Shown: positions 1-6,455 of the stretch, in pieces | Position numbering within the stretch: the stretch's first letter is position 1 | Layout of the letters: each line of letters starts with the position of its first letter | Source of the DNA: Novosphingobium sp. | GTDB taxonomy: Bacteria > Pseudomonadota > Alphaproteobacteria > Sphingomonadales > Sphingomonadaceae | Length of the DNA stretch: 6,884 bases | Assembly (NCBI GenBank): GCA_020853995.1 | Contig: JADYXV010000227.1 | Location: 1 to 6,884, forward strand | Reading direction: 5' to 3' | Translations under genes and position numbers: made by a program | The notes under the pieces: generated by a model | Told to the model about the DNA's origin: nothing | The model's input: the letters and a program-made list of their open reading frames with translations, nothing else | Databases searched by the model: none

Positions 1-430
1 AACGGCTTGCCGCTGTATCGTTGTCACCTGCATCAAGCGCCGCAAAACCTGCGACACGCGCTGTTCCGGCGGTTGATGCCGGAGTTGCTGCAGTCGCGCG
101 CTTGATCGCAGGCGCGCGCACACTCGGGGCCTTGGCAACCCGGGTCTGCGTTTGGCCGAACGCGGGCTTGGGCAAGGGCTTTGGCGCAGGCTTGGCCGCA
201 GCCTTTTTAGGCGCTGCCTGCTTTGCCTCTACGCTTGTCGGGTCGAGCGCGCGCGCACGGCGCAGAGCCTGATCGGCAAGATCATTGCGGCCCTTTGATC
301 GCCAATACTTCGCCTGTTCGATCAAGGCTTTGACGCCGGGGACTTCTGCTTCTGCCGTGCCGGGTTGAGCCACGGTGCCGATAAGGCACATGACGAGGCT
401 GCGCTGAAGGATTTCAGATTTGCGCGTCAT
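1..430 (-). CDS. bcsC: BcsC, cellulose export protein, N-terminal 143 residues (cut by window edge)
   Basis: Reading the minus strand from ATG at 430 gives 143 codons with no stop before the window edge, so the gene is partial. Residues 1-28 look like a signal peptide: basic start (MTRK), hydrophobic stretch around 11-21, and AEA before a likely cut after residue 28. Residues 33-64 form a TPR-like helix pair (ALIEQAKYWRSKG, then ADQALRRARALDP), which matches the start of BcsC proteins. Residues about 69-126 are a Lys/Ala/Pro-rich low-complexity segment, and a second TPR-like unit begins at AGFAALDAGD (127-136). BcsC is known as a periplasmic TPR scaffold joined to an outer-membrane beta-barrel that exports cellulose; the barrel would lie outside the window. 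The start codon overlaps the bcsAB stop (ATGA) and has a good ribosome binding site. Identity rests on operon position plus the first repeat. Another TPR protein is possible but less likely. Confidence 0.85.
   Translation of the reverse strand, partial: MTRKSEILQRSLVMCLIGTVAQPGTAEAEVPGVKALIEQAKYWRSKGRNDLADQALRRARALDPTSVEAKQAAPKKAAAKPAPKPLPKPAFGQTQTRVAKAPSVRAPAIKRATAATPASTAGTARVAGFAALDAGDNDTAASR
53..226 (-). other. Lys/Ala/Pro-rich linker segment in BcsC
   Basis: Residues about 69-126 of the BcsC fragment are dominated by Ala, Pro, Lys and Arg, with motifs such as APKKAAAKPAPKPLPKP, followed by a Thr/Ala-rich part. The segment is strongly basic and predicted by eye to be disordered. It separates the first TPR-like unit from the next one. 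Such segments resemble the periplasm-spanning linkers of TonB-type proteins in composition only; no homology is implied. Confidence 0.7.
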
Positions 431-3400
431 TTGGGTTCACCTTTACCGTCAATGGCAGCCAGTCGGGCACGAGCCTGACGGCGGAAGAAGAGGAATGCAG
501 GGCCGGTTAGTCCCATCGCCAAAAGCAGCGTGGACAGAGCCATCAGAAACGGGCGCTGGCTGAACCAGTACGCGACCTTCATCCAAACCGGCAGGGACCC
601 GACCCAGTACGTTGGCCCGATGGCAAAGCTGACCATACCTTCGCCCGATACGACAGCGAGATCGCCCTGAATCTGGGCGTTGATCTTGGTGTCTGCCATG
701 CCATCAACCAGTTTGGGCAGTTCGGCAGTGTCTTCGGCCAGCAAGGCGACAACCGTGCGTTCCTTGCCATAAGGCGAACGGAAGCTGACGATACCGCTGA
801 AGCCTCGTGCGCTCCGTACGATGCTTTCGATTTCCGAGGTTTCGGCCTGCGGACGATTGCTCATCAGCGCGCCCACGTATTGCATCGGGCTTTTCTGTGC
901 GACTTGCAGCGCATCGCCTTCATAACGCAATGGCGCCTGCGCAAACAGTTCTCCCGCCCCAGCAAGAGCGGTGCCGCCTATGACCAGAACATCCTGATCA
1001 TCCAGGCGGGAGGCGTCGGCGCGATCGGTGACGGTGATGGCGGTTGTGGCAACACCTGTTGAATCGCCAAACCGGCCCATCAGCGTCAGGAACGCCTCAA
1101 TCGCAGCGGCGGAAGGTTCGCTGGCCATGATCACAGTTGTTTCGGCGAGATCCGGCCGGATCGTGAACGGGTATCCCGCACTGGCAAATGGGGCCAGATC
1201 GGGCATTTCGATGCCGTGATAGGCGGTGGTCAGGTCTATTTTTGATTCAGGCAGAACCGCAACGCGCACGTTGTCGGGCAGCATTCCGGTGCACTTTGAT
1301 TTGTCCGCTACGATCAGGTTGTAATCGAACACCAGTTCATTCTGACCGAACAGGCTGTAGCGCGGTATTACCACGTCCGAATTGTTGTCCGTGCTGTTGA
1401 CCCCGGCCTTGCCAAGCAGTCCGCTCCACCAACTGCCGGTGACCGGCAGGGATTTCAGGTACTGACCGTTCAGCGACACATCGAGGCGCGATGCGTCACG
1501 GTCAAGCCAGCTGGCTACGGGATAACGATAGCGCAAATCGACCTCGCCGCCCTGGCGCGGCCAGAAGAACAGGTCCGGCGCCACGCGGAAACGGACCGTC
1601 AACGGACCGGGCGGCAGCCCCATGCCTTGCAGCGCATAAGGCTCGACCAGTTCGCCAACCTTGATCGCCCGGTCGGTTGAAAGCCAGCGCGGTGCGCCAT
1701 AACGCGGCCATGTTGGAATGCGCGCGCCCTCAAAGCTCATACGGGGGCCGCCAAATACGCCTTTTCCGGTGGCAATGGCCGCCGCGGCAAGGCGCAATTC
1801 GGCATCATCACGGCCCATGATCACCAGCAGCTTGCCAAACCGGTCCGTCGGATTGACGATGACCGCGGCAGATGGTCCGGTAACGGCAAGGCCCAGTTCC
1901 GGCATGGCATCGGCGCGATTGAGGAAAACCACCGCATTTCCGGTGGGCACCGCGCCGAACAGAGGTTTGAACGCATAACCGCGATAACTGGCCAGACTGC
2001 CCAGCCATGATGCCATCGAAGCAGCAGCCTCAAGCTCGCCATGATGAGGCTGGCCGGGGAATACGAAGGGCACTTTCAGCGCGGTGTTTATGCCCTTTTC
2101 AAAGAATGGTGCAGGCAGTCGGGCAAGATCGGGATTGTTGGGCAGAGGCTGCAACGTGAGGTCAAGCCACGAGCGGGTGTTGCTGATGTTGGCCCACAGT
2201 ACGCTGTGAAACGGATCTTCGCAATCGCGCGCATAATGCCCGATCAGGCGGAGATTGAGCTGGTTATCGCCCGGCAGGAACAGCGCGGGATTGACCGGTA
2301 CGGTGATGACCTGCCCACCAGAGTTTTGGGGAAGTAGCTGGATAACCTGAACAACTTCACCGTTGACGATGATCACCAATTGGCTGCGATCGCCCAGCAA
2401 GGCCGGAGACCATGCGGTTTGCAAAGTGATGGACGCCGCGCTCACCACCTGGTCCTGACGTAGCCCGAAAGGAATGCTGATTTCGCCGCGCGTGCCCTGT
2501 AGCCGGATGGCATTGCGGATGCGCAGATCCTTGAACGTCAGCCGCTCTATGCGCTGGTCTGAAGCTGTTGCGGCAGCAATTGCAGGATCTGTAAGGGGCG
2601 CTGTGACCGGGGCGGCCAAAGCGAACCGGGGGGCCAGAGCATAACCCAGCGCGAGCAGCCCGAACGCGAGACCGGCAGCCTTCAGCAGCTTTGACGATGC
2701 GGGAGCCGCTGTCGCAGCGGGCGCTTTGGCATGTGCGACAGAGGGAGCGAGCGTTGCTTTTTCGGCTTTGCGTTCGGCAAAATTGAGGCCGAGTACGCGT
2801 TTTATAGTCAAGATATCGATCAAAATGATTTCCCAGAACGAACGCAGTCCCGATACGCGTTGCGGGGCATAACTGCGCTGCCAGGCATCGGCCCGCCCCA
2901 TAACCACGCGTACGATCTGACGCGCTGCCACGTGTTCCAGCTTGTGGAATTGTACCGCGATCATATCGTCCTTGCGGCGGATCTGATCGACCGGAATGGA
3001 AAGGTTTTCAGTCCCTGCGGAAATCACGACGTGGCAAGCTGCCGAATCGGCAGGCGCCGCACCTGCGGGGACACGGATTGCGGCGCCACCCATCGAGACA
3101 TCGGTGGTAACGCCATCTGCAACGTGGCCCGATGCAAAGTGCACGGTCACAGGCAATTTGGCGTCCACGCGGATTTCCTTGCGCGCCTGCCGGGATTCAC
3201 GCGCCACGGATACTGCAGTGGTCAGCAGGACCAGACTGAACAGCGCCCAGGCAAGGTTGAGGGCAAGCGTATCAAGCTGCACGTTGAAGTAGCTTTGGAA
3301 AAACAGGTACTTCGATACGGCAAGCAGAACGCCGCCCAGAATTAGGCCAATGGTGATCAGGTGCGGTTTGACGATGGCCCAATCAAAGAACGTCTTGTCG

Positions 3401-4851
3401 AGCAATTCGCCTTTGTCCGTGACGTTGAACTTTCCTTTGCGGGGCTGGAACCACGTCATGACGGTTGGCGCTACCAGATGGAATGCCAGCACGGTTTCGT
3501 AAATCTCGCCCCAATATGGCCGGCGCCAGCCGGATTGCTGGCGTTCTGCGGCCACTTGCGAACAGAACAGGTGTGGCATGGCATAAGCGAAAATCAGCGT
3601 TGCCGAGGCCTGGATGATGTTCTGGCCAAAGATCAGATAGGCCAGCGGACTAGTCAGAAACACGATGCGCGGCAGCGGGAACTGGAAGTGCAGCATTGCG
3701 TTGAGATAGCAAAGGCGCTGTTGCCATTTCAGGCCCTTGCCCATCAACGGGTTGTCGATCCGCATGATCTGCGTCATTCCGCGTGCCCACCGGATGCGCT
3801 GGCCAATGTGAACCACAAGGCGTTCGGTTGCGAGCCCTGCAGAAAGCCGCGTCGAGATATAGGCCGTATTCCAGCCCATGCGCTGGAGTTTCAGCGCGGT
3901 GTGGGCATCTTCGGTAACAGTTTCGCCGGCAAAACCGTTTGTCTGGGCCAAAGCTTCGGCCCGGATGACGGCGCAGCTGCCGCAAAAGAATGTCGCGTTC
4001 CACAGGTCGTTGCCATCTTGCACCGGATTATAGAACAGATCGCCTTCGCCCGGCATGTTACGGGCAGAAGCGATGTTGCGTTGAACCGGATCGGGCGAAT
4101 AGAAGAAGTGCGGCGTTTGCATGAGTGCAAGGGCCGGATCTTTCTGGAACCAGCCTACACTAAGTTGCAGGAACGAGCGCACCGGCACGTGATCGCAATC
4201 GAAGATGGCGATCAGTTCGCCATCGGTCTGCTTCATTGCGGCGTTCAGATTACCCGCTTTGGCGTGAAGGTTGTTGTCCCGCGTGATGTATCCGCAACCG
4301 GCCTCACGCGCAAAAGCGCGGAAATCCGCGCGACGTCCGTCATCAAGGATAAAGACCCGGAACCTGTCGGCCGGGTAATCCATATCCATCGCGGCGTAGA
4401 CGGTGTTTCGGACGATCTCCAGACTTTCGTTGTAAGTCGGGACATAGACGTCAACGGTTGGCCAGGTTTCGGGTTCGCCCTCGATTTCAACGACCGGGCG
4501 CTCAAGCGGCCAACTGGTTTGCAAAAAGCCCAGCAGCAGCAAAACCCAGGCGTAAAGCTCGGCCAGATAAAGTCCGGTGCCGAAAATGAATTCAGGCAGG
4601 GTGTTGAACGACAAGGTCTGCGTCGTGCGCCAGAACATGTAGCGTGTCGACGTCAGGATTGCCAAAATCCCGAGTGTCAGGATCATCTTGCGCGATTTGG
4701 TGCGGCTCAGCAATATTGTGCCCGCAATCGTGCCGCCAGCCATCAGCCATTGTTGGGTGAGATCGAGCGGCACACCGATCACAACGACTGCGGCAAAGAC
4801 CAGCGCAGCCAGTGAAAGGATCGTTTGCGCGCGTTTGAACAAGCCGTTCAT
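427..4851 (-). CDS. bcsAB: Fused cellulose synthase BcsA-BcsB (catalytic plus periplasmic subunit)
   Basis: 1474 residues. The BcsA half has hydrophobic helices near 10-28, 33-48, 56-67 and 92-110, then a family 2 glycosyltransferase domain with VPTYNE (137-142), DDG (170-172), DCD (218-220), FFCGS (288-292), TED with the catalytic-base Asp315 (313-315) and QRIRW (351-355). More membrane helices follow (about 393-463 and 497-549), with the gating-loop motif FNVTDK at 475-480. The PilZ c-di-GMP site is RKEIR (557-561) plus DVSMGG (584-589). After an Ala-rich linker and a hydrophobic segment (722-746), the BcsB half starts; FGLRQDQVVSAASITL (785-801 region), a YWVGSLPVWMKVAYW motif (1415-1429) and a C-terminal membrane anchor (about 1434-1456) match BcsB. 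The enzyme makes beta-1,4-glucan from UDP-glucose and pushes it into the periplasm. All catalytic and c-di-GMP residues are present, so it should be active and c-di-GMP dependent. Komagataeibacter AcsAB is a known fusion of this type. The start overlaps the bcsQ stop by four bases and its ribosome site (AGG five bases upstream) is weak, suggesting coupling. Confidence 0.97.
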   Translation of the reverse strand: MNGLFKRAQTILSLAALVFAAVVVIGVPLDLTQQWLMAGGTIAGTILLSRTKSRKMILTLGILAILTSTRYMFWRTTQTLSFNTLPEFIFGTGLYLAELYAWVLLLLGFLQTSWPLERPVVEIEGEPETWPTVDVYVPTYNESLEIVRNTVYAAMDMDYPADRFRVFILDDGRRADFRAFAREAGCGYITRDNNLHAKAGNLNAAMKQTDGELIAIFDCDHVPVRSFLQLSVGWFQKDPALALMQTPHFFYSPDPVQRNIASARNMPGEGDLFYNPVQDGNDLWNATFFCGSCAVIRAEALAQTNGFAGETVTEDAHTALKLQRMGWNTAYISTRLSAGLATERLVVHIGQRIRWARGMTQIMRIDNPLMGKGLKWQQRLCYLNAMLHFQFPLPRIVFLTSPLAYLIFGQNIIQASATLIFAYAMPHLFCSQVAAERQQSGWRRPYWGEIYETVLAFHLVAPTVMTWFQPRKGKFNVTDKGELLDKTFFDWAIVKPHLITIGLILGGVLLAVSKYLFFQSYFNVQLDTLALNLAWALFSLVLLTTAVSVARESRQARKEIRVDAKLPVTVHFASGHVADGVTTDVSMGGAAIRVPAGAAPADSAACHVVISAGTENLSIPVDQIRRKDDMIAVQFHKLEHVAARQIVRVVMGRADAWQRSYAPQRVSGLRSFWEIILIDILTIKRVLGLNFAERKAEKATLAPSVAHAKAPAATAAPASSKLLKAAGLAFGLLALGYALAPRFALAAPVTAPLTDPAIAAATASDQRIERLTFKDLRIRNAIRLQGTRGEISIPFGLRQDQVVSAASITLQTAWSPALLGDRSQLVIIVNGEVVQVIQLLPQNSGGQVITVPVNPALFLPGDNQLNLRLIGHYARDCEDPFHSVLWANISNTRSWLDLTLQPLPNNPDLARLPAPFFEKGINTALKVPFVFPGQPHHGELEAAASMASWLGSLASYRGYAFKPLFGAVPTGNAVVFLNRADAMPELGLAVTGPSAAVIVNPTDRFGKLLVIMGRDDAELRLAAAAIATGKGVFGGPRMSFEGARIPTWPRYGAPRWLSTDRAIKVGELVEPYALQGMGLPPGPLTVRFRVAPDLFFWPRQGGEVDLRYRYPVASWLDRDASRLDVSLNGQYLKSLPVTGSWWSGLLGKAGVNSTDNNSDVVIPRYSLFGQNELVFDYNLIVADKSKCTGMLPDNVRVAVLPESKIDLTTAYHGIEMPDLAPFASAGYPFTIRPDLAETTVIMASEPSAAAIEAFLTLMGRFGDSTGVATTAITVTDRADASRLDDQDVLVIGGTALAGAGELFAQAPLRYEGDALQVAQKSPMQYVGALMSNRPQAETSEIESIVRSARGFSGIVSFRSPYGKERTVVALLAEDTAELPKLVDGMADTKINAQIQGDLAVVSGEGMVSFAIGPTYWVGSLPVWMKVAYWFSQRPFLMALSTLLLAMGLTGPAFLFFRRQARARLAAIDGKGEPK
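437..444 (-). promoter_or_regulatory. Ribosome binding site of bcsC
   Basis: The minus strand reads AAAGGTGA, then six bases, then ATG. AGGTGA pairs with the 3' end of 16S rRNA. The site lies inside the last codons of bcsAB, so bcsC can be initiated both by its own site and by coupling to bcsAB termination. It supports the start chosen at 430. Confidence 0.6.
2611..2688 (-). other. Internal signal-peptide-like membrane segment between BcsA and BcsB
   Basis: Residues 722-747 of the fusion read as a Lys-led hydrophobic stretch (LLKAAGLAFGLLALGYALA) ending in FALA-AP. The Ala744-x-Ala746 motif fits a signal peptidase I site before Ala747. BcsA ends in the cytoplasm and BcsB lies in the periplasm, so the chain must cross the membrane here. 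This segment does that job, and it may also be cut to release separate subunits. Crossing is near certain from topology; cleavage is inference. Confidence 0.75.
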
Positions 4852-5582
4852 GCAGCCTGGGTAGCCTGACGGGGTGGTTCGTGTGCAACCGGGCTTGACG
4901 CATGCCCAAGCGGCACCATTGCACCGACCAGTTGGCCAAGAGCGCTGATATCATGAAGGGCGGCGCTGACGGGGGCGTGGCGGACCAAGGGGTGTATCAT
5001 CGCAGCGGATTCAACCACCGCCTCATCACTGCGGATTGTGGCAAGGAGTTTGTCGCCAAGCAATTCGCGGACGAAAACCGAGGCATGGCGGGCCAGCTTT
5101 CGCGTGTCATCGGCCTTGTTCAGCACGAAGCGGGTGTTTGGTCCGGCAGCTTCCAGCGCCTCGGGCAGGCTTGCCAGACATTCGCCCGAGGGGGCCAGCA
5201 CCAGCATGTCGAGCGCGGCATAGGGCCGCAATTGTTCAAACAGGCCCATGTCTGCCGATCCGACATCGGCGAGATAGAGCATGTCACCGTCAAAACTGAT
5301 TTCGCCCGACGCCAGACCATAAGTCAGATCACCGCGATCAGCGACGGTATAGGCATCGCGCAGGGTGACGCCGTGCACAACCAGATCGTTTGGCCGTGCC
5401 TCGTCAAGCGGCGGCAGGCGATCGGTTGGCTGCAATCCGAAGTGCAAAGCCATCGTACTGCGCGCTGCCATGTCCAGCACAGTGACGGGCAGCCCCGCTT
5501 GTGCAAGGCCGATGGCAAGGTTTGCGACAAGGCTTGTCGTCCCGACGCCGCCCCGCAGGCCTTGAACAAGCACCAGCGGCAT
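4848..5582 (-). CDS. bcsQ: BcsQ, ParA/MinD-type ATPase of the cellulose synthase
   Basis: 244 residues, the usual size for BcsQ. It starts MPLVLVQGLRGGVGTTS, with the P-loop at 8-17. The loop has Arg10 and Thr15 where most MinD/ParA proteins have Lys; from memory E. coli BcsQ also reads RGGVGTT, which favours BcsQ over a generic ParA. Asp37 in VTVLDM (33-38) fits the A' motif, DVG (106-108) fits switch II, and LNKADD (154-159) fits the base-contacting strand. The tail after about 225 is Ala/Pro/His-rich and probably disordered. BcsQ acts at the cytoplasmic face of the complex and, in enterobacteria, forms a complex with BcsR (and BcsE) that helps assembly and polar localisation. The gene starts on the bcsP/R stop (TGATG), with AAGGGA eight bases upstream, and ends inside the bcsAB start (ATGA). 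Confidence 0.92.
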   Translation of the reverse strand: MPLVLVQGLRGGVGTTSLVANLAIGLAQAGLPVTVLDMAARSTMALHFGLQPTDRLPPLDEARPNDLVVHGVTLRDAYTVADRGDLTYGLASGEISFDGDMLYLADVGSADMGLFEQLRPYAALDMLVLAPSGECLASLPEALEAAGPNTRFVLNKADDTRKLARHASVFVRELLGDKLLATIRSDEAVVESAAMIHPLVRHAPVSAALHDISALGQLVGAMVPLGHASSPVAHEPPRQATQAA

Positions 5583-5938
5583 CAGATCGTTCCCTTGCTG
5601 ACGGCCGTGGAAATACGCGCGAGCAAGCTGCGCACATCTTGCGGTTCATGCAGGGCTGAGCGGGCGTCGGCCTGATCGGGCTGGCCGCCATACTTGCGCG
5701 ACAGCGCTGCGCCGAGGGGGAGCGCCTGATGCGGTGTAGCGGTGGCACGCACTTCCGGTTCGGGTTCGCGGGTGGTTACAACGACATTGCCGATGACCGT
5801 CTGCTGGACGCGTGGATCGCGCAGGATCGCTTCGAATACGGGCCATGATTCTGCCTCGGTGAAGCGGTCACCAAAGTCGCGATACTGGAAGTCGGTTTTG
5901 CCAAGACGGTCGAAGAGAGTCTTTACATCAGCACGCAT
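5582..5938 (-). CDS. Short BcsP/BcsR-like cellulose biosynthesis protein
   Basis: 118 residues from ATG at 5938. An upstream in-frame ATG at 5998 would add 20 residues, but 5938 is preferred because AAGGA sits ten bases before it and the extension looks non-coding and covers the likely promoter. The N-terminal part (DVKTLFDRLGKTDFQYRDF, then ESWPVFEAILRD) resembles the short helical domain of BcsR/BcsP, in which a FxxxG...Y.D pattern is followed by a WP motif. The middle is Pro/Thr/Glu-rich, and the C-terminus DVRSLLARISTAV (101-113) looks like a second short amphipathic helix, as at the end of BcsP proteins. No membrane segment or signal peptide is seen. In E. coli BcsR binds BcsQ and BcsE. 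A partnership with the BcsQ encoded immediately downstream is therefore likely. Which of the two family names is right cannot be settled by eye. Confidence 0.75.
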   Translation of the reverse strand: MRADVKTLFDRLGKTDFQYRDFGDRFTEAESWPVFEAILRDPRVQQTVIGNVVVTTREPEPEVRATATPHQALPLGAALSRKYGGQPDQADARSALHEPQDVRSLLARISTAVSKGTI

Positions 5939-5948
5939 CGAGTATCTG

Positions 5949-5953
5949 TCCTT
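5949..5953 (-). promoter_or_regulatory. Ribosome binding site of the BcsP/R-like gene
   Basis: AAGGA on the minus strand, ten bases before ATG 5938. It is the only good ribosome site near this gene and decides the start in favour of 5938 over 5998. Confidence 0.6.
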
Positions 5954-5964
5954 AGTAGAATGCC

Positions 5965-5992
5965 GTAATACCTCACATAAATTGGTTAACAA
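5965..5992 (-). promoter_or_regulatory. Possible promoter of the bcs operon
   Basis: On the minus strand TTGTTA (5992-5987) and TATTAC (5970-5965) are separated by 16 bases, each matching four of six bases of the sigma-70 consensus. Transcription would start near 5958, leaving a leader of about 20 bases that contains the AAGGA site. TTAACCAA (5989-5982) overlaps the -35 region and differs by one base from the TTAACCAT half site described for CtrA in alphaproteobacteria. Both readings rest on weak matches. Confidence 0.35.
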
Positions 5993-6164
5993 ATCCAAAA
6001 TGTATCAGCCGCCCTCAACAGCTGTCTTTGTGCCGCTTGGTGGCGAAAAATTCCCGGGTTCTGGAGTGTTTCAGCGATTTGCCGGTTTGCAGATTATCCC
6101 CGCAGTCTGAATAATTAGGTTAATAGTTTCAGTTGCTTAGTTTTACGACGGGCAGGTGTGCGGC

Positions 6165-6194
6165 GTCTTTGGCAAGGTCAGGCTTGCCAAAGAC
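6165..6194. repeat. Perfect 12-bp inverted repeat
   Basis: GTCTTTGGCAAG (6165-6176), a six-base spacer GTCAGG, and CTTGCCAAAGAC (6183-6194) are exact reverse complements. The dyad could be an operator for a dimeric regulator or an RNA hairpin. There is no T-run on either side, which argues against an intrinsic terminator. It lies about 230 bases upstream of the bcs operon start codon. Confidence 0.85.
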
Positions 6195-6254
6195 TGCGAC
6201 GTGGGAGCCGGAAAATTTTGTCCGCAAGTTTTTGCCAGCATTCATTCAGAGCCA

Positions 6255-6274
6255 GGAAATTTGTTAAAATTTCC
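6255..6274. repeat. Perfect 8-bp AT-rich inverted repeat
   Basis: GGAAATTT, spacer GTTA, AAATTTCC. The right arm overlaps a second possible stem, TTCCG-GTTT-CGGAA (6271-6284), and a related sequence GGAAAATTTTGTCC lies about 45 bases upstream (from 6210). Operator or RNA structure is possible; function is unknown. Confidence 0.6.
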
Positions 6275-6373
6275 GGTTTCGGAATTCGGGGAGCCGGTCG
6301 CCAGGTTAAGGGGAGGCGGCAACCTTATCGTTTCCACCGCAACTGCGCGGCCCTCGCTATCGCTGGCTCGGTG

Positions 6374-6425
6374 ATGTATAAAGTTAATCGCATTAATACA
6401 TATTGTTATCGTATATCTTATACGA
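6374..6425. promoter_or_regulatory. Two AT-rich dyads upstream of the divergent ORF
   Basis: The first dyad is imperfect: TTAAT-CGC-ATTAA (6384-6396), flanked by ATGTAT (6374-6379) and ATACAT (6396-6401). The second is perfect: TCGTATA-TCT-TATACGA (6409-6425). They end 30 bases before the ATG at 6456. Size and placement suit protein binding sites overlapping a promoter, but I cannot name a regulator, and no clear -35/-10 pair is seen. Confidence 0.4.
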
Positions 6426-6438
6426 AAGTTAACTATAC

Positions 6439-6455
6439 CGTGCTAGGCCAGCACG
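6439..6455 (+). promoter_or_regulatory. Hairpin covering the ribosome site of the divergent ORF
   Basis: CGTGCT-AGGCC-AGCACG is a perfect 6-bp stem with a five-base loop that ends directly before ATG 6456. The only ribosome-site-like bases (TAGG, 6444-6447) lie at the top of this stem and in its loop. Confidence 0.45.

Larger units (their letters stand above)
5939..6455. other. Intergenic region between the bcs operon and the divergent ORF
   Basis: This 517-base stretch has no convincing gene; the short frames in it lack ribosome sites and recognisable composition. It is locally AT-rich (5970-6000, 6100-6145 and 6374-6438), as expected for a divergent promoter region. It contains several inverted repeats, listed separately. 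No T-run follows any of the stems on either strand, so I see no ordinary intrinsic terminator. Confidence 0.6.

Noticed and set aside
21..272. An 83-codon Ala-rich plus-strand frame
   Set aside because: It is antisense to the Lys/Ala/Pro-rich part of bcsC. The opposite strand has the signal peptide, ribosome site and operon position.
2731..3345. A 204-codon open frame on the plus strand
   Set aside because: It is antisense to the PilZ region of bcsAB, whose c-di-GMP motifs are intact. The composition is that of a shadow.
3361..4815. A 484-codon open frame on the plus strand
   Set aside because: It lies wholly antisense to the well-supported BcsA catalytic domain. Its translation is rich in Arg, His and Gln with no recognisable motif, as expected for a shadow frame in GC-rich DNA.
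4902..5675. A 257-codon open frame on the plus strand
   Set aside because: It is antisense to bcsQ and the end of the BcsP/R-like gene, with no recognisable domain; a shadow frame.
5939..5998. A 20-residue N-terminal extension of the BcsP/R-like protein
   Set aside because: The ATG at 5998 lacks a good ribosome site, and the extension would cover the likely promoter and leader. ATG 5938 has AAGGA at proper spacing.
6165..6194. Intrinsic terminator
   Set aside because: The stem is strong but no run of T follows it on either strand.
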